Of a stretch of DNA of 6,846 nt, positions 1-5,274 are shown piece by piece. The stretch lies in assembly GCA_021794775.1 (NCBI GenBank), contig JAJYQG010000224.1:1-6846 (forward strand), read 5' to 3'. The position numbers and the translations under genes are program-made. The notes below the pieces were generated by a model, which saw only the letters and a program-made list of their open reading frames with translations, was not told the origin of the DNA and did not search any database. Origin of the DNA: Pseudomonadota bacterium (lineage in GTDB: Bacteria > Pseudomonadota > Gammaproteobacteria > Burkholderiales > Ferrovaceae). Position 1 is the first letter of the stretch. The number at the start of each line of letters is the position of its first letter.

Positions 1-236
1 GAGCCGACAGCTTGGCGCCAGGCATAGTCCCGAATGCTGCCGCCAGCACCTTCATCCTGACCCGATGCAACCGGCAGATCCAACAGCCAATCGTGAACCC
101 GTTGCAACGAGGGCATCAGCACCGCCTCCACGCTTTTTCTGTCGAGCAGGCCGCGCTCAGCCAATTCCAAGCTGAGGCCATGACAGGCATCCAGATGCTG
201 ATGCTGACCATCCAGCCTGGGACACCAGGGCATCAT
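1..236 (-). CDS. Unidentified protein coupled to flhC, 3' end beyond the window
   Basis: An open frame of 78 complete codons runs without a stop from ATG at 236-234 (or the next in-frame ATG, 233-231) off the left edge. The start overlaps the flhC stop as ATGA, the usual sign of translational coupling, which is the main reason to accept it as a gene. The visible protein begins MMPWCPRLDGQ and continues with a leucine-rich, helical-looking stretch, then LQRVHDWLLDLPVASG and GAGGSIRDY. No signal peptide or membrane segment is seen. It is not MotA, the usual follower of flhDC in enterobacteria. The order 'PW-P--DG', a helical stretch, 'P-LQR---W---LP', then 'GG' resembles by eye the N-terminus of TraI_2/MobH relaxases, but the histidines expected around the GG in that family are absent. 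The relation is an inference, and the function should be treated as unknown. Confidence 0.7.
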   Translation of the reverse strand, partial: MMPWCPRLDGQHQHLDACHGLSLELAERGLLDRKSVEAVLMPSLQRVHDWLLDLPVASGQDEGAGGSIRDYAWRQAVG

Positions 237-775
237 GGTATCGAGGACTCTGCGGAAGGACGCGCAGCAAACTTCTTTTCCGCTTTGCACGACTCACAGC
301 GAAAGCCATGCCGCGCCCTGCTCCACGATTGAAGAAAGGGTCCGTGACATTCGACACAACGACACGGTTGCAATGAACGCATCCTGAGCGCTTTGATCAG
401 CCACCATGCCCGATCGATGGACAATTGGGGTTCCAATCCACAGGTCACCATCATGGTTCGCCACTGAGCGTAGCCATCCACCAGCAAATCGCATTCGTCT
501 GTTGAGGCATGCTCGATGCGTACCAGTCGCTGGTAGGTTTGACAAAACAAGGATGATTGCAACAGATGCTTGCGACGCAGATACCATTGATCCGAATTGG
601 GCACCTGGCCTTTGCGCGGAGCCTGACCGTTGATCTCCAAAGAAAGTTTGCGCAAAAACCAGCTGGACAAACGGGTCATATCTGCCACCACCGGCACCCT
701 CGCTCCCAGTTGCAGCAACCGCTCGGCCTGGCGATAGCGACGAATCTCCCCTTGCAAATCACGCTTGGTGGCCAT
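233..775 (-). CDS. flhC: FlhC, transcriptional activator subunit
   Basis: This is the FlhC subunit of the FlhD4C2 activator, which binds DNA and, with FlhD, switches on class II flagellar genes; homologues on some conjugative elements activate transfer genes instead. The protein has 180 residues, close to the 192 of E. coli. Its N-terminal half carries the FlhC core (RYRQAERLLQLGARVPVV near residues 13-30, then LSSWFLRKLSLEING). The C-terminal zinc site is intact as two pairs, C140-V-E-C143 and C160-E-S-C163, with the same spacing as in E. coli. The start at 775 is chosen because GGAG lies 7 nt upstream (786-783) and the protein then begins MATKRDL. An upstream in-frame ATG at 823 would add 16 residues unlike the family. 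The gene overlaps the end of flhD by 17 bp, and its own stop overlaps the start of the next gene. The family is clear; whether the targets are flagellar is not shown here. Confidence 0.95.
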   Translation of the reverse strand: MATKRDLQGEIRRYRQAERLLQLGARVPVVADMTRLSSWFLRKLSLEINGQAPRKGQVPNSDQWYLRRKHLLQSSLFCQTYQRLVRIEHASTDECDLLVDGYAQWRTMMVTCGLEPQLSIDRAWWLIKALRMRSLQPCRCVECHGPFLQSWSRARHGFRCESCKAEKKFAARPSAESSIP

Positions 776-1073
776 AATCGCGCTCCGCCTCACCCAACAA
801 CAATGCCCGTGGCAGGGCCCCATCCAATCCGCTGGCGTATTGGTTCAAACATTCCCAAACACGCATCGAACGCCAACGCAAACCCACCAACAAAACGGGC
901 GAGCGGGCCAAATGATGCAGTTCTGCCGTTGAAAACCCCGTCACCAGATCGGCAACTTTGGGTTGGATCCCCAACTGCAGAAGACCATGCAGCCGGTCTT
1001 GATGAAGAACTTCACGCGCCAGATACAGCATGCCCAGGTTGATTTCCGAAACCGATTTTTCCAGTAGTTCCAT
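759..1073 (-). CDS. flhD: FlhD, transcriptional activator subunit
   Basis: FlhD is the partner of FlhC in the FlhD4C2 activator. The predicted protein has 104 residues (E. coli about 116). The family pattern is plain in the first half: EINLGMLYLAREVLHQDR (residues 10-27), then LLQLGI and a helix-turn-helix-like segment ADLVTGFSTAELHHLARS. By hand alignment, the E. coli cysteine that forms the inter-subunit disulfide (Cys65) is replaced by a hydrophobic residue; the only cysteine is C75. The start at 1073 is set by GGGAGG at 1083-1078, 4 nt before ATG, and by the match of MELLEKSVSEINL to the family. The same frame stays open upstream to 1232, but those codons lie in the AT-rich leader and do not look like FlhD. 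The last 17 bp overlap flhC in another frame, so the two proteins are probably made in step, as expected for a fixed-ratio complex. Confidence 0.92.
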   Translation of the reverse strand: MELLEKSVSEINLGMLYLAREVLHQDRLHGLLQLGIQPKVADLVTGFSTAELHHLARSPVLLVGLRWRSMRVWECLNQYASGLDGALPRALLLGEAERDYGHQA

Positions 1074-1161
1074 AATGCCTCCCGTGATTGTCCCGGGAAC
1101 CACTGTAGCGACAATGAGGGAAAACGGGCGACAGGTTCCCGCAGAGGCGTTCCGCCACAGA

Positions 1162-1190
1162 AATACAACATGTTGTTTTTTTAACAACAA
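1162..1190 (-). promoter_or_regulatory. Candidate sigma70-like promoter for flhDC
   Basis: On the minus strand TTGTTG (1190-1185) and TGTATT (1167-1162) are separated by 17 nt. They match the -35 and -10 consensus at 3 and 4 of 6 positions, so the fit is weak. The spacer contains a run of seven A and most of the perfect palindrome ACAACATGTTGT. The inferred start of transcription would give a leader of roughly 80 nt. A weak promoter overlapped by a palindrome suits a regulated gene, but this is inference. Confidence 0.3.
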
Positions 1191-1197
1191 AATTGTT
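1165..1197. repeat. Overlapping palindromes upstream of flhD
   Basis: ACAACATGTTGT (1165-1176) is a perfect 12-bp palindrome. It runs into TGTTGTT (1171-1177), which pairs with AACAACA (1183-1189) across five T, and then into AACAA (1186-1190) with TTGTT (1193-1197). The shared unit AACAA/TTGTT occurs four or more times in 33 bp. Such nested dyads suggest an operator bound by a dimeric regulator, with no indication of which one. Confidence 0.5.
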
Positions 1198-1304
1198 TTA
1201 TGGCGTGACAAACGTCGCCTTGGGAGAGACAATCAACCCAAGAATGGAAGGGAGTTTCGTGACTGTATAAATTCCCTGAAGTTGCCGCACAAGCCATTCC
1301 ACAC

Positions 1305-1871
1305 TTATATGCGCGGCAATGTTACCCCATGCTGACCCTGGTATTTTCCGCCTCGGTCACGGTAAGAAACTTCGCAAACCTCATCGGATTCAAAAAAAAG
1401 AACCTGAGCCACACCCTCATTGGCATAAATCTTGGCGGGTAACGGGGTTGTATTGGAAAACTCCAACGTCACGTAGCCTTCCCATTCTGGCTCAAAGGGC
1501 GTTACATTGACGATGATGCCGCATCGAGCGTAAGTCGACTTGCCCAAACAAATGGTCAGGACGTTTCGCGGAATGCGAAAGTACTCCACGGTACGCGCCA
1601 AAGCAAAGGAGTTGGGTGGAATGATGCACACCGGCGCTTTCACGTCGACAAAGGAATTGGCATCAAAATTTTTGGGATCGACGATCGTAGAATTGAGATT
1701 GGTGAACAGTTTGAATTCATCAGAACATCGAATGTCGTAACCATAACTGGAGGTTCCATAAGAAACGATCTTACGCCCATCAGACTCCTTGACCTGACCA
1801 GCCTCAAAAGGCTCAATCATGCCATGGTGTTGCGCCATGCGGCGTATCCAGCGATCCGACTTGATGCTCAT
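1305..1871 (-). CDS. dcd: dCTP deaminase
   Basis: Dcd deaminates dCTP to dUTP and ammonia, supplying dUTP for dTMP synthesis; it acts as a cytosolic homotrimer. The protein is 188 residues, full length for the beta/gammaproteobacterial form (E. coli 193). It begins [21 protein letters not shown] and ends [10 protein letters not shown], both typical. Active-site residues known from E. coli Dcd are visible: G-K-S112-T-Y-A-R116 for nucleotide binding and catalysis, and the catalytic glutamate E137 in VTLEFSN. The [12 protein letters not shown] segment (37-48) is the conserved N-terminal block. The start at 1871 has GGAGG a few nucleotides upstream. It lies 58 nt downstream of apbC on the same strand and is probably cotranscribed with it. 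Nothing is unusual in the protein. Confidence 0.97.
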   Translation of the reverse strand: MSIKSDRWIRRMAQHHGMIEPFEAGQVKESDGRKIVSYGTSSYGYDIRCSDEFKLFTNLNSTIVDPKNFDANSFVDVKAPVCIIPPNSFALARTVEYFRIPRNVLTICLGKSTYARCGIIVNVTPFEPEWEGYVTLEFSNTTPLPAKIYANEGVAQVLFFESDEVCEVSYRDRGGKYQGQHGVTLPRI

Positions 1872-1929
1872 ACCACCCTCCGGGCTCGGACAGGACCGGG
1901 AGAAAAAACGCTCCCAGCTGCCCTCGCGC

Positions 1930-3015
1930 TCAACTGTTTTGAACCACTATCTTGGGAAATTTAATCGACGGATTCTCGCCTCGCTGAGCGACCTTGAGCG
2001 CTACCCGTTGCGCTATTGTACGATAGGTTTGAGATAAAGAACTGTCGGGGGAAGCCACCACCGTGGGGCACCCGCCATCGGTTTCCTGGCGAATACGGAT
2101 GTCGAGCGGCAGCGCGCCGATCAACTCGGTACCAAAATCCGCGCACATGCGCGCAGCACCCCCTTTCCCGAAAATGGGCTCTTCATGGCCACAATGGGAA
2201 CAAACATGGGTACTCATGTTCTCCACCACACCCAGAATCGGGACCCCTACCTTTTCAAACATTTTGAAACCCTTGCGCGCATCCAGCAACGCAATATCCT
2301 GCGGCGTGGTGACAATCACCGCACCGGTGACAGGCACTTTTTGCGCCAAGGTCAACTGCACATCCCCCGTGCCAGGCGGCATGTCCACGATGAGATAATC
2401 GAGATCGTCCCAATGGGTATCACGCAACAGTTGTTCCAGCGCCTGTGTCACCATCGGGCCACGCCAGACCATGGGCTGGTCGGGATCGATCAAGAATCCT
2501 ACAGACATGACCTGCAAACCGTGCCCCATCAAGGGTTTCATCGACTGGCCATCCTCATGGGTTTCCGGATTTCCCTGAATGCCGAGCATGGTCGGCTGGG
2601 AAGGGCCATAAATGTCCGCATCCAGAATCCCCACGCGCGCACCTTCTGCCTGAAGCGCCAAGGCCAAATTGACCGCCGTCGTCGATTTGCCAACACCACC
2701 CTTGCCAGACGCCACGGCAATCACGTTACGAATGCCCTTCAAAGGGGTCAATCCGGATTGCACTTTATGGGCTTTGACCTTGCCCAGCACCGAAACCGAC
2801 AACGCTGTCACGCCTGCCGCCTTGAGGTCTTGCTCCAGCGCTTGCCGCACCCCTTCACCCAAGGTTTGCACCGGATACCCCACTTCCACCATAACCTGGA
2901 CCCGATCTCCATCCACCGTCAACGAGCGCACCGATTTCGAACCCAATGCCTTACCTGTATTGGGATCAACGACCGCATGAATCCTTGCTTCTACCGTCTT
3001 TTCCGATAGCGTCAT
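1930..3015 (-). CDS. apbC: Iron-sulfur cluster carrier ATPase ApbC/Mrp
   Basis: ApbC (Mrp) is a P-loop ATPase of the Mrp/NBP35 family that binds a labile 4Fe-4S cluster as a dimer and passes it to apoproteins. The predicted 361-residue protein has an N-terminal MIP18-type (DUF59) domain at about 1-80, with the family's DPNTGK near residue 18. The ATPase domain follows, with a deviant Walker [10 protein letters not shown] at 104-112, [11 protein letters not shown] at 131-141 and [11 protein letters not shown] at 210-220. The cluster-binding pair C272-S-H-C275 is present. The start at 3015 is preceded by AGGAGA with a short A-rich spacer; an ATG 12 codons earlier (3051) lacks such a site and would lie close to the probable -10. 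It is divergent from metG and upstream of dcd. The end (FPKIVVQNS) looks complete. Confidence 0.96.
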   Translation of the reverse strand: MTLSEKTVEARIHAVVDPNTGKALGSKSVRSLTVDGDRVQVMVEVGYPVQTLGEGVRQALEQDLKAAGVTALSVSVLGKVKAHKVQSGLTPLKGIRNVIAVASGKGGVGKSTTAVNLALALQAEGARVGILDADIYGPSQPTMLGIQGNPETHEDGQSMKPLMGHGLQVMSVGFLIDPDQPMVWRGPMVTQALEQLLRDTHWDDLDYLIVDMPPGTGDVQLTLAQKVPVTGAVIVTTPQDIALLDARKGFKMFEKVGVPILGVVENMSTHVCSHCGHEEPIFGKGGAARMCADFGTELIGALPLDIRIRQETDGGCPTVVASPDSSLSQTYRTIAQRVALKVAQRGENPSIKFPKIVVQNS

Positions 3016-3169
3016 GTTTTTCTCCTGAAAGTGGTTGACTGCGTGTTGCAACAGGTCATTATAGTATGAGTCTCGAAAAGCACGCAGCGGATTGATACAA
3101 TACCGCTTCGTTCATTCACCGGGCCCCATTCCTCAACCAGGAGTCGCGGTCTTTCCCTCAGGACTTCGC
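3016..3169. promoter_or_regulatory. Divergent promoter region between apbC and metG
   Basis: For apbC (minus strand) a perfect -10 TATAAT lies at 3063-3058, about 40 nt before the start codon; no good -35 is seen at the proper distance. For metG (plus strand) the best candidate is TCGAAA (3073-3078), 17 nt, TACAAT (3096-3101), with 4/6 and 5/6 matches. A second candidate is TTGACT (3035-3040) with TATAGT (3060-3065), but its spacing is long at 19 nt. The small dyad AGCGG (3086-3090)/CCGCT (3103-3107) flanks the first metG -10. No riboswitch or T-box was recognised in the short metG leader. Confidence 0.45.
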
Positions 3170-4813
3170 ATGTCACGCACCCTACTTGTTACCAGCGCCC
3201 TCCCCTATGCCAACGGCAGCATCCATCTTGGCCATCTCGTCGAACATATCCAGACCGATATCTGGGTACGTTTCCAGCGCATGCAGGGCCATACCGTCCA
3301 TTACTTCTGTGCCGACGATACCCATGGCACCCCGGTCATGCTTGCCGCCAAAGCCCGCGGTCTGACACCGGAAGCCATGGTAGAACTGGCCCACACGGAA
3401 CATGAAGCCGATCTCAGAGGATTCAGCGTCGACCACGACCTGTATTACAGCACCCATTCCCCCGAAACCGAAGCCATGGCCTCAGACCTCTACCTCAAGC
3501 TGAAGGACCAGGGCCTGATCACCTTGCGCGCCATCGAGCAATTTTATGACCCGGTCGAGGCCATGTTCCTTCCCGATCGCTTCATCAAAGGCACCTGTCC
3601 TCGCTGCCGAGCCCCCGACCAGTACGGCGATAATTGCGAAGTCTGCGGCGCTTCCTACAGCCCCACCGACCTCATCGATGCACGTTCAGCTTTGTCCGGG
3701 AGCGCGCCCGAAAAAAGACTCTCGGAACATCATTTTCTGCGCCTTGCCGCGTGCGAAGATTTTCTGCGGCAATGGACCCGGTCCGGCACCATCCCCGATG
3801 AAGCCGCCAACAAACTCGATGAATGGTTCAAGACCGGCTTGACCGACTGGGACATCTCCCGCGACGCACCTTATTTTGGCTTTGAAATCCCGGGCGCCCC
3901 AGGAAAATTTTTCTATGTCTGGCTTGATGCGCCCATCGGCTATATTGGAACATTCCGCAAACTGGCCAAAGAGCGGGGACTGGATTTCGACGCCGGCTGG
4001 AGACAAGACAGCACCTGGGAACTGTACCATTTCATCGGCAAGGATATCCTCTATTTCCATGCCTTGTTTTGGCCCGCCCTGCTTCATCAAACGGGGATGC
4101 GCACACCAACCCGCCTGTTTGTGCATGGGTTTCTCACCGTCAACGGGCAAAAAATGTCCAAGAGTCGCGGTTCATTCATCACCGCACGCCATTACCTGGA
4201 CCTGCTTGACCCCGAGTACCTGCGCTATTACCTTGCCGCCAAACTCAATGGCAGCATGGAAGACATCGATCTCAATCTCGACGATTTTTGTGCACGGGTC
4301 AACAGCGACCTGGTTGGAAAATACGCCAACCTCGCAAGCCGCAGTGCCGGGTTCATCACCAAACGCTTCCATGGCCAGTTGTCCGATCACCTGCAGGAAG
4401 ACCAGCAAGCCCTTGTGGAAACTTTCCGCCATGCCGCTCCGGCCATCGCCCGCGCCTTCGATGCCCGCGATACAGGACGCGCCATCCGCGAGATCATGCA
4501 ACTGGCCGATCTGGCCAACCAATATGTTGATCAGCATAAACCCTGGGAACTGGCGCGCTCCGAGGAACGTCATGCAGAACTGCAACAAGTCTGCACCACC
4601 ATCCTGGAACTGTTCCGACTGCTGACGCTCTACCTGAAACCCATTCTACCCACCATCACCGCCAAAGCCGAGGCATTTCTGGCCGTCGATGCCCTGCATT
4701 GGAACCATGTCTCACATTCGCTTACGGGACATTCCATTCAACCTTACAGCCATCTTGTCACACGGGTTGATCCAGAGTATGTTCACCGCCTCGTCGGCAT
4801 GCCTGGAAACTGA
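3170..4813 (+). CDS. metG: Methionyl-tRNA synthetase, short form
   Basis: MetG charges tRNA-Met and initiator tRNA with methionine using ATP. The 547-residue protein shows the class I catalytic core: HLGH (19-22) as the HIGH motif in LPYANGSIHLGH, and KMSKS at 328-332. The connective domain has a four-cysteine zinc knuckle, C143-P-R-C146 and C156-E-V-C159, as in the E. coli type. YVWLDAPIGYIG (249-260) and the helical anticodon-binding domain (about 375-530) follow. It stops at PYSHLVTRVDPEYVHRLVGMPGN, just after the anticodon-binding domain. The C-terminal oligonucleotide-binding (Trbp111-like) domain of the 677-residue E. coli enzyme is therefore absent. Short forms exist in other bacteria, so this need not be a broken gene, and the reading frame shows no internal damage. 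The start at 3170 has AGGA 6-7 nt upstream and matches the family N-terminus; the same frame is open from 3092. It is first in an apparent operon with tadA and dnaE. Confidence 0.97.
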   Translation: MSRTLLVTSALPYANGSIHLGHLVEHIQTDIWVRFQRMQGHTVHYFCADDTHGTPVMLAAKARGLTPEAMVELAHTEHEADLRGFSVDHDLYYSTHSPETEAMASDLYLKLKDQGLITLRAIEQFYDPVEAMFLPDRFIKGTCPRCRAPDQYGDNCEVCGASYSPTDLIDARSALSGSAPEKRLSEHHFLRLAACEDFLRQWTRSGTIPDEAANKLDEWFKTGLTDWDISRDAPYFGFEIPGAPGKFFYVWLDAPIGYIGTFRKLAKERGLDFDAGWRQDSTWELYHFIGKDILYFHALFWPALLHQTGMRTPTRLFVHGFLTVNGQKMSKSRGSFITARHYLDLLDPEYLRYYLAAKLNGSMEDIDLNLDDFCARVNSDLVGKYANLASRSAGFITKRFHGQLSDHLQEDQQALVETFRHAAPAIARAFDARDTGRAIREIMQLADLANQYVDQHKPWELARSEERHAELQQVCTTILELFRLLTLYLKPILPTITAKAEAFLAVDALHWNHVSHSLTGHSIQPYSHLVTRVDPEYVHRLVGMPGN

Positions 4814-4818
4814 GCCCC

Positions 4819-5274
4819 ATGGAAGAGGACGACCGCTTCATGGCGGAAGCACTGGCTTTGGCGCGTTACGCCGCCTTCTGTGAAGAGGTCCCTGTCGGAG
4901 CCGTGGTGGTCCATCAAGGAAAGATTGTGGGCCGAGGTCACAATGCCCCCCTGAGCCTCAACGACCCAACAGCCCATGCCGAAATACGAGCTTTGCGCGA
5001 AGCCGGGCTTACACTGGGCAATTACCGTTTGCCCGGTAGCACCCTCTACGTCACATTGGAACCCTGCGTCATGTGCGCCGGCGCCATCCAGCATGCCCGT
5101 GTCGCGCGACTGGTGTTTGGGGCCAACGACCCCAAAACAGGAGCTTGTGGCAGCGTGCTGAACCTGTTCGACCATGCCCAGCTCAATCCCCATACGCGCG
5201 TGGCCCATCATGCTGCTGCCCAAGGAGCCTGCGCCGAACTGTTGCATCACTTCTTCCGTCAACGTCGCTCATGA
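4819..5274 (+). CDS. tadA: tRNA-specific adenosine deaminase TadA
   Basis: TadA converts adenosine 34 to inosine in the anticodon of tRNA-Arg(ACG), allowing wobble decoding of CGN codons. The 151-residue protein has the cytidine/deoxycytidylate deaminase fold signatures: substrate-side EVPVGAVVV (23-31), zinc ligand and proton shuttle H53-A-E55 in TAHAEI, and the second zinc motif P82-C83-V-M-C86 followed by AGAI. GANDPKTGACGS (101-112) is the family's conserved loop. It begins 5 nt after the metG stop, with no strong ribosome-binding site, so it may be translated by coupling. An internal ATG at 4840 is preceded by the purine-rich GGAAGAGGA and could be an alternative start, but it would remove N-terminal helix residues usual in the family. 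Its stop overlaps the dnaE start. Confidence 0.95.
   Translation: MEEDDRFMAEALALARYAAFCEEVPVGAVVVHQGKIVGRGHNAPLSLNDPTAHAEIRALREAGLTLGNYRLPGSTLYVTLEPCVMCAGAIQHARVARLVFGANDPKTGACGSVLNLFDHAQLNPHTRVAHHAAAQGACAELLHHFFRQRRS

Larger units (their letters stand above)
1074..1304 (-). promoter_or_regulatory. flhD upstream region and leader
   Basis: This gene-free stretch lies between the dcd stop and the flhD start. From the flhD side it holds the ribosome-binding site, a leader with two dyads (ATTGTC 1087-1092 with GACAAT 1110-1115; CGGGAACC 1094-1101 with GGTTCCCG 1134-1141), then an AT-rich block at about 1161-1200 with palindromes and a possible promoter. A further dyad, CTTGGG 1219-1224 with CCCAAG 1237-1242, lies nearer dcd. 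It has no T-run behind it on the minus strand, so it is not a convincing terminator. No tRNA, repeat pair or integrase site was recognised. Confidence 0.6.

Noticed and set aside
12..332. Plus-strand open frame opposite flhC and the left-edge gene
   Set aside because: It is antisense to the better supported flhC and the coupled gene, has no ribosome-binding site, and its protein resembles nothing known.
557..1042. Plus-strand open frame of 161 codons opposite flhD and flhC
   Set aside because: It is a low-complexity, proline-rich translation lying wholly antisense to two recognised genes.
1074..1232. Upstream extension of flhD to the ATG at 1232
   Set aside because: The extra 53 codons cross the AT-rich palindromic leader and do not match FlhD, while a good ribosome-binding site precedes 1073.
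1872..1929. Possible terminator between apbC and dcd (GGGAG, T-rich loop, CTCCC on the minus strand)
   Set aside because: The stem is only 5 bp, the T-run lies in the loop rather than after the stem, and the two genes look cotranscribed.
2185..3009. Plus-strand open frame of 274 codons opposite apbC
   Set aside because: It is rich in His and Arg, typical of the complement of a real gene. apbC on the other strand is unambiguous.
3092..3169. Upstream in-frame start for metG at 3092
   Set aside because: It would overlap the likely promoter -10 at 3096-3101 and adds 26 residues unlike any MetG N-terminus.
3876..4625. Plus-strand frame of 249 codons inside metG
   Set aside because: It is an out-of-frame shadow of metG, whose motifs are continuous through this region.
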